A DNA stretch of 64,000 bases from Pseudomonas schmalbachii. GTDB taxonomy: Bacteria > Pseudomonadota > Gammaproteobacteria > Pseudomonadales > Pseudomonadaceae. Below the pieces are notes generated by a model. It did no database searches, had not been told where the DNA came from, and saw only the letters and a program-made list of their open reading frames with translations. This document shows positions 35,268 to 43,517 of this stretch, piece after piece. The stretch covers positions 62,001 to 126,000 of the forward strand of contig NZ_JAELYA010000001.1 in the NCBI RefSeq assembly GCF_017589465.1. Reading direction: 5' to 3'. The position numbers and the translations under genes were made by a program. Each line of letters starts with the position of its first letter. Position 1 is the first letter of the stretch.

Positions 35268-35936
35268 ATGTCCCTATCCCGTCATTTCCCCGCCTGTGTT
35301 TCCTCGCTCCAGACCCGCGCGCTCGCTGCCTTCCTGCTAGGCGGCCTGCTGGCGGCCGGTGCCCCGGCGCAGGCCGAGGAGACCGCCAGCAGCGCACGCT
35401 GGGTGAGCGATGGCCTGACGACCTATGTGCGCAGCGGCCCGACCGACGGCTACCGCATCGTCGGTACGCTCGCCTCCGGGGAGAAGGTCGAACTGGTGAG
35501 CACCCAGGGGGACTACAGCCAGGTGCGTGGCGAGAGCGGCAAGACCGTGTGGATTCCCAGCCGCTATCTGCAGGAGGTGCCCGGCCAGGCCGAGCGCCTG
35601 CCGCAACTGGAACGGAAGGTGGCTGAGCTCACCGCCGAACTGGAAGGCATCAACGACAGCTGGAAAACCCGCGTGCAGGGCATGCAGGAGACGCTGGACT
35701 CGCGCAAGACGCTGATCGACGAGCTGCAGGCGGCGCGCACGGCGCTGGACGCCGAGCTGACCCAGGCGCGCTCCGAGTTGCGCGAGGTGCAGGCGCAGCT
35801 GGGCGACGAGAACAAGCAGGTGCTGATGCGCTACATGATCTACGGCGGCAGCATCGCCGGCGCCGGCCTGTTCGCCGGCCTGATCCTGCCGACCATGCTG
35901 CGGGTACGGCGCAAGCGCAACGACCAGTGGATCTGA
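35268..35936 (+). CDS. SH3-domain protein, TIGR04211 family (YgiM-like)
   Basis: A 222-residue exported, membrane-anchored protein. It has a signal sequence (ALAAFLLGGLLAAGAPAQA, cleavage near residue 36), a bacterial SH3 domain (RWVSDGLTTYVRSGPTDGYR to WIPSRYLQEVPG, about 43-103), a coiled coil (about 110-185), one transmembrane helix (MIYGGSIAGAGLFAGLIL) and a short basic tail RVRRKRNDQW facing the cytoplasm. This is the full TIGR04211 layout. Function is not established; an envelope or peptidoglycan-binding role is inferred from the SH3 domain. An upstream TTG two codons earlier is possible, but the ATG at 35268 is preferred. Confidence 0.9.
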   Translation: MSLSRHFPACVSSLQTRALAAFLLGGLLAAGAPAQAEETASSARWVSDGLTTYVRSGPTDGYRIVGTLASGEKVELVSTQGDYSQVRGESGKTVWIPSRYLQEVPGQAERLPQLERKVAELTAELEGINDSWKTRVQGMQETLDSRKTLIDELQAARTALDAELTQARSELREVQAQLGDENKQVLMRYMIYGGSIAGAGLFAGLILPTMLRVRRKRNDQWI

Positions 35937-35947
35937 AGCACCTTTCG

Positions 35948-35974
35948 CCGCGATGGGCGCAATGCTCATCGCGG
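35948..35974 (+). terminator. Hairpin after the SH3-domain gene
   Basis: An 8-bp perfect stem CCGCGATG/CATCGCGG with an 11-nt loop starts 12 nt past the stop codon. There is no T-run, so terminator strength is uncertain. Confidence 0.5.
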
Positions 35975-36071
35975 GGGAGGGAGTTGGAAACCGGGACTGC
36001 CGCGAGCGGCTATGGAGAAGGCCGCAAAGCTATGCGTGCCGCTCTCGCTCTATAGATAAGCCTGCTATGCG

Positions 36072-36671
36072 CTAAGGCTGAATTGGGTGGCCAATGCATT
36101 TCTCGAAAACCTGCTTCATAGGTCCGAGGTTGCAGTTGTAGGCAGCAATGTTGGCGTAAATCCACTCATCTTCCTCAACTCCCCACCAACTGATTTCGAA
36201 TCCGGCGTTCAGGATGAGGTGTTCAAAAAGAATACGCTGTGTACGCCCGTTGCCCTCACGGAAAGGGTGCACCACATTGAGGTCGGAGTAGGCCTCGGCA
36301 ACTGCAGCTATCAGCTCCCCGCGGTTCATGCCTTCGAACCAATTGGCCTCAGCCATGGCCTTGAAGATCTTTCCGGCCTCCTTCTCCATGTATTCCGGTT
36401 GGCAGAAGCGCGTTGCCTGCTTGGAGATTCCGACAGTCCGCAACTCCCCGGCCCAGTCATAGAGGTCAGAGAACAGGACTCGGTGGATATTCTGAAGGTA
36501 AGCCAGGTTGTATGGGGGAGGGCTAAACTCGATTTCTTCAACTGCAATGGCAGAAAGCTGACGCTCAGCTTCGCTCAAAGTTGCATCGTCACGGATGTCG
36601 AGTTTGTTACGGAGGACATCAGACCCAGGGTAGCAATAGGAGTCTTGGCCACCTCCGTATTTATCAGACAT
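36072..36671 (-). CDS. fic: Fic-domain AMP-transferase toxin
   Basis: A 199-residue Fic protein with the canonical active-site motif HPFREGNGR at residues 135-143 (catalytic H135) and the flap region YDWAGELRTVGISKQATRFC. Fic enzymes transfer AMP, or another nucleotide moiety, to target proteins, for example the DNA gyrase and topoisomerase IV subunits for FicT toxins. The start ATG overlaps the stop of the upstream small antitoxin gene by one base (TAATG), so the two are coupled. No inhibitory SxxxEG helix is seen at its own N terminus, consistent with a class I Fic controlled by a separate antitoxin. Composition is lower in GC than the neighbours. Confidence 0.93.
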   Translation of the reverse strand: MSDKYGGGQDSYCYPGSDVLRNKLDIRDDATLSEAERQLSAIAVEEIEFSPPPYNLAYLQNIHRVLFSDLYDWAGELRTVGISKQATRFCQPEYMEKEAGKIFKAMAEANWFEGMNRGELIAAVAEAYSDLNVVHPFREGNGRTQRILFEHLILNAGFEISWWGVEEDEWIYANIAAYNCNLGPMKQVFEKCIGHPIQP

Positions 36672-36841
36672 TACGCCGAGGTTTTACCGAAAGCCTTCAA
36701 CACATCTTCGCGCGAAGGTAACTCGCGCTCACTGTCTGTGAGAACTGATTTGAAGCCTTCCAGCCGCAGGCTGGCCGCGTAGTTGGACTTGCGCGTCTTG
36801 GCTGCGTAGGCCTTCTTGGCTTCAAGGCTGAGAGTTGTCAT
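36671..36841 (-). CDS. yhfG: YhfG-family Fic antitoxin
   Basis: A 56-residue basic/helical protein, MTTLSLEAKKAYAAKTRKSN onward. Residues 24-29 read SLRLEG, which fits the (S/T)xxxE(G/N) inhibitory-helix motif whose glutamate blocks productive ATP binding in the partner Fic. It lies directly upstream of fic with a one-base overlap, as in the yhfG-fic pairs of enterobacteria. The ATG at 36841 is chosen because the 16 codons upstream lack family sequence. Confidence 0.85.
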   Translation of the reverse strand: MTTLSLEAKKAYAAKTRKSNYAASLRLEGFKSVLTDSERELPSREDVLKAFGKTSA

Positions 36842-36904
36842 AGCGTGGACCTCAAGCGCAGTTGGTTGACGAATTATAACGGATACCATTGACGTGGCCT
36901 ACCA

Positions 36905-37192
36905 GCCAGGTGGCGAGGCATGGTCGGTATCGGTACGGCGCTGGCCATCGACCCACATCTGCCGCGCGACTGGCGTCTCGGCAAGGACAATGCCCCGCAA
37001 TTGCCGCCGATCACCTGGAAGAACAAGACCCTGGCCTCGCTGGCGAACATGGCTGTCGTCAAGTTCCAGCTGAGCAAACTCAGCCTGGACAGGGCGCCTG
37101 ACCCGAAGGTGTCGCCGTTGCGAGCGCTGATCCTGCAACAGCTGGCCAATGCGCTCCGCACCCGCCAGTACCGGCGCAGGATGGGGATCTAG
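36905..37192 (+). pseudogene. 3' remnant of an NADH:flavin oxidoreductase (Old Yellow Enzyme family) gene
   Basis: About 95 residues that match only the C-terminal end of OYE-family oxidoreductases: VGIGTALAIDPHLPRDW, ITWKNKTLASLANMAVVKFQ and QLANALRTRQYRRRM. An in-frame stop lies at 36890-36892. The catalytic barrel (about 300 residues) is missing, and the fragment begins about 60 bp from the start of the Fic antitoxin gene. The toxin-antitoxin pair therefore appears to have replaced the body of the oxidoreductase gene. Not functional. Confidence 0.72.
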
Positions 37193-37207
37193 CCTCGGCC
37201 AGAAATG

Positions 37208-37237
37208 CCCCTCCACAACATCTGTAATGTGGAGGGG
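37208..37237. terminator. Bidirectional hairpin
   Basis: A perfect 9-bp stem CCCCTCCAC/GTGGAGGGG with a 12-nt loop lies between the OYE remnant and the convergent SDR gene, 23 nt past the SDR stop codon. Confidence 0.65.
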
Positions 37238-37259
37238 AATCGCCCGAAGCCGCCCGGAC

Positions 37260-38012
37260 TCAGAACGGCAACGGCAGTTTGGCCGTTCGGCCGCCGTCGA
37301 CGACGATCACCTGGCCGGTGATGAAGGCCGCTGCGTCGCTGGCCAGGAAGACCACGACACCGCCAACGTCCTGCGGCTCGCCGGTACGCCCGACCGGATG
37401 CAGCTTGAGCAGGCCGGCCCGCGCCTGCGCGGGATCGGGCTGGGCGTCGATATAGGCGTGGCTCAGGTCCGAGTTGATCCAGCCGGGGGCGATGGCATTG
37501 CAGCGAATGCCGTCGCGCCCCAGATCGACCGCCAGCGCCCGGGTGAAACCGTGCACGCCGGCCTTGGAGCCGCAGTAGGCGGTATGCCAGGGGTTGGCGC
37601 CGATGCCTTCGATCGAGCCGATATTGACGATGCTGCCGCCACGCACGCGCAACTGCGGCAGCAGGGCCTTGGCCAGGAAGACCGGGGCGCGCAGGTTGAC
37701 GGCCATCATCCGGTCCCAGTCGTCCTCGCTCATCTCGTCGAGCGAGCGTTCGAACATGAAGCCGGCATTGTTGACCAGGATATCGACGCCGCCGAACCGC
37801 TCCTCGGCCGCCCGCGCGATGACGTAGGGCGCATCGCGTTCGGCGAGGTCGGCTTCGACCCAGGCCACCTGCGGATTGGCACCCAGGCTGTCATCCAGCG
37901 GCTGGCGCTGTGCGACCAGCACCCGGGCGCCGGCTTCCAGGAGTTTTTCGGTAATTCCGCGACCGATTCCACGCCCGCCGCCGGTAACGACGGCCACCTT
38001 GTTGTTCAGCAT
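37260..38012 (-). CDS. Short-chain dehydrogenase/reductase (SDR)
   Basis: A 250-residue classical SDR with the cofactor motif TGGGRGIG near the N terminus, NNAG, and the catalytic set with S in NIGSIEG and YCGSK. C-terminal ITGQVIVVDGG is typical. The start at 38012 has GAGGGG with 7-nt spacing; an ATG two codons upstream has its ribosome binding site too close. It lies 11 nt behind a second SDR gene, and the two are probably one operon divergent from a LysR regulator. Likely an alcohol, hydroxy-acid or sugar dehydrogenase; substrate unknown. Confidence 0.88.
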   Translation of the reverse strand: MLNNKVAVVTGGGRGIGRGITEKLLEAGARVLVAQRQPLDDSLGANPQVAWVEADLAERDAPYVIARAAEERFGGVDILVNNAGFMFERSLDEMSEDDWDRMMAVNLRAPVFLAKALLPQLRVRGGSIVNIGSIEGIGANPWHTAYCGSKAGVHGFTRALAVDLGRDGIRCNAIAPGWINSDLSHAYIDAQPDPAQARAGLLKLHPVGRTGEPQDVGGVVVFLASDAAAFITGQVIVVDGGRTAKLPLPF

Positions 38013-38023
38013 CGTCATTCCCC

Positions 38024-38791
38024 TCAGCCGGAAACCGGTTTGGCGCCGGTGACATCGAGCGTCGCGCCGGCGATGTAGCGCGCCTGGTCGGAGGCCAGGA
38101 AGGCGATCACATCGGCGATGTCCTCCGGTTCGGCGATGCGGCCCAGCGGCACCGTCCTGTTCAGTTCCTCGACGGCCTTGTCGGGATCGAGGCCACGGCG
38201 CTCGAAACCGGTGCGGATCATCGGCGTGTTGATCTCATGCGGGCAGACGGCATTGACGCGGATACCGAACGGCGCGCAATCCCGGCCGAGGTTCTGCGAG
38301 AACGCCGCCACCGCGCCCTTGCTGGTGCAATAGGCGACATGGCCGGGGCCGGGATGGGTGCCCCAGACCGAGGAGGTGTTGACGATGGCGCCGCCGCCAC
38401 GCTGTTTCATATGGGGAATGGCGGCGCGGCAGAGGAAGAACGCGGCATTCAGGTTGACGTCCATCGCCGTGAACCACATGTCGTCGGTGGTTTCCTCGAT
38501 GGTCCCGCGCGGAATGATGCCGGCGTTGTTGAGCAGGATGTCGACGCCGCCGAAGCGTTCGACCGCCCGGGCGATGACCGCTTCGCAATACTCCTTCTCC
38601 CGCAGATTGCCGGCCAGGCAGTCGGCTTCGGCGCCCAGCTCGCGGGCCTGGTCGACCACCGCCTGACAGCCGTCGGCATTGATGTCCGAGATCATCACGC
38701 GCGCACCTTCGGCGGCGAACAGCCGGACCAGTGCCTGACCGACGCCGCCGGCGCCTCCGGTAATCACGACAACCTTGTTCTTGAATCTCAT
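38024..38791 (-). CDS. Short-chain dehydrogenase/reductase (SDR)
   Basis: A 255-residue classical SDR: TGGAGGVG glycine motif, NNAG, the catalytic serine in NTSSVWG and YCTSKGA, and the C-terminal YIAGATLDVTGA. The ATG at 38791 follows GGAGG; the frame continues upstream without SDR sequence. It is the first gene of a two-gene SDR operon. The next SDR is only distantly similar, so the pair may act on successive intermediates. It is divergent from the LysR gene at 39004. The related 3-oxoacyl-ACP reductase FabG is an alternative label, but the context is catabolic rather than fatty-acid synthesis. Confidence 0.88.
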   Translation of the reverse strand: MRFKNKVVVITGGAGGVGQALVRLFAAEGARVMISDINADGCQAVVDQARELGAEADCLAGNLREKEYCEAVIARAVERFGGVDILLNNAGIIPRGTIEETTDDMWFTAMDVNLNAAFFLCRAAIPHMKQRGGGAIVNTSSVWGTHPGPGHVAYCTSKGAVAAFSQNLGRDCAPFGIRVNAVCPHEINTPMIRTGFERRGLDPDKAVEELNRTVPLGRIAEPEDIADVIAFLASDQARYIAGATLDVTGAKPVSG

Positions 38792-39003
38792 TGTCTTGCT
38801 GCCTCCGGGTGGGTTATCCGGGGTCAATGATCGAGAGGCAGGAAACCGCTGACAAACGAGTTTTGCGCGCTCTTCACTTAGCTTTTGATTAAGTGAATAG
38901 AAGACCTCCGGCACAGAAACGAGCAGTTAGCCCGCAGGAACCTGTCATTCCCGGTTGCGCTCTGGTTAACTGTTCGATGTGTCCGATTCATCGTGTGCGC
39001 CCC

Positions 39004-39942
39004 ATGAGCAACCTCCGGCAGCTACTCCCCCCATTGAATGCCCTGCGCACCTTCGAAGCGGCCGCCCGCCACGGCAGCTTCAAGATGGCGGCGGAGGAAC
39101 TCTGCGTGACCCAGGCAGCGATCAGCCGCCAGATCCAGACGCTGGAAGACTTCTACGGCCTGAAGCTGTTCCTGCGCGGCAACCGCAAGGTCGAGCTCAC
39201 CCGCGACGGCCACGCGTTGTACCTGGCTGCCTCTTCCGCCCTGCAGCACATCGCCACGGCTTCCCGCGAACTGCTGCGCCGCAACAGCCTGGATTACCTG
39301 GCGCTGATCACCACCACCGCCTTCGCCCAGCTATGGCTGATGCCGAGGCTGAAGCAACTGCGGGCCCAGCATCCTGAACTCCAGTTGCACCTGATCAGCA
39401 CCGAGGGAAACCCGGACTATCAGGAGAACTTCAGTGCCGCAGTGACCCTCGGGCTGGAGGAACACCCGCACTATCTGGCCGAATACCTCTTCTCCGAAGA
39501 GATATTTCCGGTTTGCACGCCCGCTTTTCTCGAACAGCACCCGCAGATCAAGACCCTGGAAGGGCTGATGAGCGTCACGCTGCTGAACCTCAGTGCGAGC
39601 CACTGGAAAGCCAGGCTCTGGGTGCCTGTCGATTGGGCGTTCTGGTTCAGGCAGTTCGGTCTCGATGCCTCCAGGTGCAGGGAAACGATGGATTTCAGCC
39701 ATTTCTCGATGCTGCTGGATGCGGTCCAGGAGGAAGTCGGTGTCGGCCTGGCCTGGCGCCATCTGGTACAGCCGCAGCTGGACTCAGGCAAGCTGGTCAG
39801 GCCGACCAGCGAGACCTTTCTTGCCGATGACCGCAAGCATTACTTCGTCTGCCGCCGCGATCTGGCCGGGTCGCCGGAAATGCGGATACTCCGCGATTGG
39901 CTGGTGGAGCAGACGCAGGAGTTGCGGGAGCAGCCCTTGTAG
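39004..39942 (+). CDS. LysR-family transcriptional regulator
   Basis: A 312-residue regulator of the GcvA-like subgroup: N-terminal helix-turn-helix (LNALRTFEAAARHGSFKMAA, VTQAAISRQIQTLE) and an effector domain with SHWKARLWVPVDW, resembling the FW-type effector contact of that subgroup. The start is placed at MSNLRQLLPPLNAL; the 37 codons upstream do not look like protein. It is divergent from the two-SDR operon across a 212-bp gap and probably controls it. It converges with the dmeF gene, with only 5 bp between stop codons. Confidence 0.9.
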   Translation: MSNLRQLLPPLNALRTFEAAARHGSFKMAAEELCVTQAAISRQIQTLEDFYGLKLFLRGNRKVELTRDGHALYLAASSALQHIATASRELLRRNSLDYLALITTTAFAQLWLMPRLKQLRAQHPELQLHLISTEGNPDYQENFSAAVTLGLEEHPHYLAEYLFSEEIFPVCTPAFLEQHPQIKTLEGLMSVTLLNLSASHWKARLWVPVDWAFWFRQFGLDASRCRETMDFSHFSMLLDAVQEEVGVGLAWRHLVQPQLDSGKLVRPTSETFLADDRKHYFVCRRDLAGSPEMRILRDWLVEQTQELREQPL

Positions 39943-39947
39943 AAACG

Positions 39948-40883
39948 TCAGGCCGGCACCAGCGGATTGATTTCCACGGTGACGTGTACGAGTTCTTCGT
40001 GAATGCTCAAGGCCTGACGAACGCGATCGGCGCTCAGGGGCTCCCGGCTGGCCAGGGTCAGGATGCAGGCGTACTTGTCCTTGCCGACCCGCCAGACGTG
40101 CAGGTCCGTGATCGCGGCGTCGGGCTGCAACTCCCCGACAACCTCCCGAACTTCCTCCACGACCGGGGCGTCCATTTCCGCATCCAGAAGCACCCGCCCG
40201 GTATCCCGCAGCAGGCCTTTGGCCCAGATGGCGACCAGTGCCGCGCCGACCAGCCCCATGACGGGGTCCAGCCAGTTCGCTCCCCAGAACTTCCCGGCGA
40301 GCAGGGCGATGATCGCCAGTACCGAGGTGGCGGCATCCGCTATCACATGCAGATAAGCCGATCTGAGGTTCAGGTCATGGTGATGGTCGTGCCCATGCTG
40401 ATGATGATCGTGGCCGTGATGATGGGAGTGGTCATCGCGCAGTAGCCAGGCGCAAGCGAGATTCACCGCCAGGCCGATAACGGCGATGGAGATGGCTTCG
40501 TCGTAGTGGATCTGCCCCGGAGAAAGCAGTCGCTCGGCCGACTGGAACGCCATCAGTCCCGCAATCCCCAGCAACAGCATGGCGCTGGAGTAGCCGCCCA
40601 GGATCTCGATTTTCCAGGTGCCGAATGCGAAACGCCGGTCATGGGCAAACCGGCGCGCCGCGGCGTAGGCGAGCAGCGAAAGCCCGAGCGCGAGAACGTG
40701 CGAACTCATGTGCCAGCCATCGGCGAGCAGGGCCATGGAGTTGAAGTACCAACCCCCCGAAATCTCCGCGACCATCATCACGGCGGTCAGCCAGACGGCC
40801 AGGCGCGTTTTGCTTTCACCATGGGTGTTGCCCTGGTGGAAGTGATGGGAGTGCACCCATTTCTCGTGGTCGTTGGCGGTCAT
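39948..40883 (-). CDS. dmeF: Cation diffusion facilitator, cobalt/nickel efflux (DmeF-type)
   Basis: A 311-residue CDF transporter with six membrane segments, the site-A residues in ALLADGWHMSSH and HVIADAATS, a long histidine-rich loop between helices 4 and 5 (about residues 150-170: HSHHHGHDHHQHGHDHHH), and a C-terminal cytoplasmic domain. A histidine-rich N terminus (WVHSHHFHQG) is also typical of DmeF. It exports Co2+ and Ni2+ across the inner membrane using the proton gradient. It is divergent from an RcnR-type metal sensor gene with a palindromic operator between them, so the pair is a DmeR/DmeF system. Confidence 0.92.
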   Translation of the reverse strand: MTANDHEKWVHSHHFHQGNTHGESKTRLAVWLTAVMMVAEISGGWYFNSMALLADGWHMSSHVLALGLSLLAYAAARRFAHDRRFAFGTWKIEILGGYSSAMLLLGIAGLMAFQSAERLLSPGQIHYDEAISIAVIGLAVNLACAWLLRDDHSHHHGHDHHQHGHDHHHDLNLRSAYLHVIADAATSVLAIIALLAGKFWGANWLDPVMGLVGAALVAIWAKGLLRDTGRVLLDAEMDAPVVEEVREVVGELQPDAAITDLHVWRVGKDKYACILTLASREPLSADRVRQALSIHEELVHVTVEINPLVPA

Positions 40884-40913
40884 GATCTATCATGCCTCAG
40901 ATGTTGAGCTCAC

Positions 40914-40930
40914 ATACTATACCCCAGTAT
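40914..40930. promoter_or_regulatory. Probable DmeR operator
   Basis: The inverted repeat ATACT-N7-AGTAT with a C-tract core (ATACCCC) lies between divergent dmeF and dmeR, 21 nt before the dmeR start. On the complementary strand it reads TACTGGGGTA, close to the TACT-G(n)-AGTA sites known for RcnR. Binding is inferred from this similarity and the context. Confidence 0.75.
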
Positions 40931-40951
40931 ATATTCGGTAATTGAGGCGAG

Positions 40952-41227
40952 ATGACGCATACCATCAAGAACAAGCGGCAGTTGCTGGCTCGCGTCCGGA
41001 GGATCCGGGGACAGGCGACGGCCCTGGAGACCGCCCTGGAGGAGGGGCGGGACTGCCTGGCAATCCTTCAACAGATCGCCGCCGTCAGAGGCGCCGTGAA
41101 CGGGTTGATGGCGGAAGTGATGGAAGGGCACATCCGCGAGCATCTGGCCGCCGAGGGGCTTACGGCCGAGGAGCGCCTGGAAGAGGTTGACCAGATATCC
41201 TCGCTGCTGCGCTCCTATCTGAAATAG
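40952..41227 (+). CDS. dmeR: RcnR/FrmR-family Co/Ni-responsive repressor
   Basis: A 91-residue all-helical regulator of the CsoR/RcnR family. The nickel/cobalt ligands known from E. coli RcnR are all present at the same numbering: H3, C35, H60 and H64. This points to cobalt/nickel rather than copper or formaldehyde sensing, since CsoR and FrmR differ at these positions. It should bind the operator in the dmeF-dmeR intergenic region and release it when metal is bound. A second similar palindrome lies 10 nt downstream of its stop codon. Confidence 0.92.
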   Translation: MTHTIKNKRQLLARVRRIRGQATALETALEEGRDCLAILQQIAAVRGAVNGLMAEVMEGHIREHLAAEGLTAEERLEEVDQISSLLRSYLK

Positions 41228-41236
41228 ACGAGCGGG

Positions 41237-41254
41237 CATACCCCCGGGAGTATG
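41237..41254. promoter_or_regulatory. Second RcnR-like palindrome downstream of dmeR
   Basis: CATAC-CCCCGGGA-GTATG, an 18-nt palindrome with a C/G tract resembling the site upstream of dmeR, is located 10 nt past the dmeR stop and 90 nt before rlhA. It may be a second DmeR site or a short hairpin terminator; no T-run follows. Confidence 0.5.
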
Positions 41255-41343
41255 TCCGTCAGCCGCCACCCGGCGCCCCACGGGTGCCGGCGCGGCGTTT
41301 GGTCGCTACAATGCGCGCTTTGCACCGTGCCGAAGCGTCCGCC

Positions 41344-43350
41344 ATGTCCCTACCCAAGCATCACCTCGAACTCCTCAGCCCCGCCCGCGACACCAGCATC
41401 GCCCGCGAGGCCATCCTGCATGGGGCCGATGCCGTGTACATCGGCGGTCCGAGCTTCGGGGCGCGGCACAATGCCTGCAACGAGGTGGCGGATATCGCCC
41501 AACTGGTGGAATTCGCCCATCGCTACCATGCGCGGGTGTTCACCACCATCAACACCATCCTGCACGACGACGAGCTGGAGCCGGCGCGCAAGCTGATCCA
41601 CGAGCTGTACGACGCCGGCGTGGATGCGCTGATCATCCAGGACATGGGCGTCCTCGAACTGGATATCCCGCCCATCGAACTGCATGCCAGCACGCAGACC
41701 GATATCCGTACCCTCGGCCGGGCGAAGTTCCTTGACCAGGCCGGCTTCTCCCAGCTGGTGCTGGCCCGCGAGCTGAACCTGCAGGAAATCCGCGCCATCG
41801 CCGATGCGACCGACGCGGCCATCGAATTCTTCATCCATGGCGCGCTGTGCGTGGCCTTCTCCGGGCAGTGCAACATCTCCCACGCGCAGACCGGCCGCAG
41901 CGCCAACCGTGGCGACTGCTCGCAGGCCTGCCGCCTGCCGTACACCCTGAAGGACGATCAGGGCAGGGTGGTGGCCTTCGAGAAGCACCTGCTGTCGATG
42001 AAGGACAACAACCAGAGCGCCAACCTGCGCGCCCTGGTGGATGCCGGCGTGCGTTCGTTCAAGATCGAGGGGCGCTACAAGGATGTGGGCTATGTGAAGA
42101 ACATCACCGCCTACTATCGCCAACTGCTGGACGGAATCCTTCTTGAGCGCCCGGACCTGGCCCGCGCCTCCAGCGGTCGCACCGATCACTTCTTCGTGCC
42201 GGACCCGGACAAGACCTTCCACCGCGGCAGCACCGACTACTTCGTCAACGAGCGCAAGGTCGACATCGGCGCGTTCGACTCGCCGACCTTCACCGGTCTG
42301 CCGGTGGGCGAAGTGCTCAAGGTCGGCAAGCGCGACTTCATCGCCGTCACCCATGAGCCGCTGAGCAACGGCGATGGCCTCAACGTGCTGGTCAAGCGCG
42401 AGGTGGTCGGCTTCCGCGCCAACGTCGCCGAGCTGCAGGAGCAGTTCGAGGAGGAGGGCGAGCCGCGCTGGCGTTACCGCGTGGAGCCGAACGAGATGCC
42501 GGCCGGCCTGTACCGCCTGCGTCCGAACCATCCGCTCAGCCGCAACCTCGACCACAACTGGCAGCAGGCGCTGCAGAAGACCTCCGCCGAGCGCCGCATC
42601 GGCCTGAGCTGGCAGGCGCGCCTGCGCGAAGAGCGTCTGGAGCTGACCGCCTCCAGCGAGGAGGGCGTAAGCGCCACCGTCGGCCTGGACGGTCCCTTCG
42701 GCGCGGCGAACAAACCCGAACAGGCGCTGGAGCAACTGCGCGACCTGCTCGGCCAACTGGGCACCACCATCTACCACGCCGAGGGCGTCGAGCTGGATGC
42801 GCCGCAGGCGTTCTTTATCCCCAATTCGCAATTGAAGTCGCTGCGCCGCGAGGCCATCGAGGCGCTCACCGCGGCGCGCGTGGCCGCCCATCCGCGCGGC
42901 GGACGCAAGGCGGTCAGCGTGCCGCCACCGGTCTATCCGGAATCGCACCTGTCCTTCCTCTACAACGTCTACAACCAGAAGGCGCGCGACTTCTACCACC
43001 GCTATGGCGTGCAACTGATCGACGCGGCCTACGAGGCCCACGAGGAAGCCGGCGAGGTGCCGGTGATGATCACCAAGCACTGCCTGCGTTTCTCCTTCAA
43101 CCTCTGCCCGAAGCAGGCCAAGGGCGTCACCGGCGTGCGCACCAAGGTCGCACCGATGCAGCTGGTGCATGGCGACGAAGTGCTGACCCTGAAGTTCGAC
43201 TGCAAGCCGTGCGAGATGCATGTGATCGGCAAGATGAAGGGCCACATCCTCGACCTGCCGCAGCCGGGCAGCGCCGAGAGCGCGGTGAAGCAGATCGTCG
43301 GCCAGATCAGCCCGGAAGACCTGGTGAAGACCATCCGCCACCGCCGCTAA
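41344..43350 (+). CDS. rlhA: U32-family 23S rRNA C2501 hydroxylation protein
   Basis: A 668-residue peptidase-U32-family protein, close to E. coli RlhA/YdcP (about 653). The N-terminal TIM-barrel region is LLSPARDTSIAREAILHGAD; the cysteine-containing cluster region is CVAFSGQCNISHAQTGRSAN with GDCSQACRLPY; C-terminal cysteines lie in CLRFSFNLCPKQ and CKPCEMH. RlhA is required for hydroxylation of C2501 in 23S rRNA, using prephenate-dependent chemistry and an iron-sulfur site. The start at 41344 is chosen from MSLPKHHLELLSPARD; the preceding 20 codons are not protein-like. Confidence 0.92.
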   Translation: MSLPKHHLELLSPARDTSIAREAILHGADAVYIGGPSFGARHNACNEVADIAQLVEFAHRYHARVFTTINTILHDDELEPARKLIHELYDAGVDALIIQDMGVLELDIPPIELHASTQTDIRTLGRAKFLDQAGFSQLVLARELNLQEIRAIADATDAAIEFFIHGALCVAFSGQCNISHAQTGRSANRGDCSQACRLPYTLKDDQGRVVAFEKHLLSMKDNNQSANLRALVDAGVRSFKIEGRYKDVGYVKNITAYYRQLLDGILLERPDLARASSGRTDHFFVPDPDKTFHRGSTDYFVNERKVDIGAFDSPTFTGLPVGEVLKVGKRDFIAVTHEPLSNGDGLNVLVKREVVGFRANVAELQEQFEEEGEPRWRYRVEPNEMPAGLYRLRPNHPLSRNLDHNWQQALQKTSAERRIGLSWQARLREERLELTASSEEGVSATVGLDGPFGAANKPEQALEQLRDLLGQLGTTIYHAEGVELDAPQAFFIPNSQLKSLRREAIEALTAARVAAHPRGGRKAVSVPPPVYPESHLSFLYNVYNQKARDFYHRYGVQLIDAAYEAHEEAGEVPVMITKHCLRFSFNLCPKQAKGVTGVRTKVAPMQLVHGDEVLTLKFDCKPCEMHVIGKMKGHILDLPQPGSAESAVKQIVGQISPEDLVKTIRHRR

Positions 43351-43355
43351 GCTCG

Positions 43356-43505
43356 CGTAGGTTGGCACTGAGCTTGCGAAGCCCAACGTGCCAATGCCGG
43401 GCCGATGTTGGGCTTCACTCCACGTAGGTTGGGCTGAGGTACGAAGCCCAACGGTGTGGCTGCCCGGCAAATGTTGGGCTTCGCTGCGCTCAGCGCCAAC
43501 CTACG
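43356..43505. repeat. Three copies of a GTAGGTTGG...GCCCAAC palindromic repeat
   Basis: Two direct copies (43356-43387 and about 43423-43452) and one inverted copy (43473-43505) of a roughly 30-bp repeat, starting CGTAGGTTGG and ending GAAGCCCAAC, fill the space between rlhA and the convergent cupin gene. Each copy is itself weakly palindromic (TTGG.../...CCAA). They may fold into a large structure that ends both transcripts. Confidence 0.75.
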
Positions 43506-43517
43506 GTGTATGCCGCC

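Noticed and set aside
43356-43505. The GTAGGTTGG repeats as a small CRISPR array
   Set aside because: Only three imperfect copies, one inverted, with unequal spacing and no cas genes; they look like common palindromic intergenic repeats.
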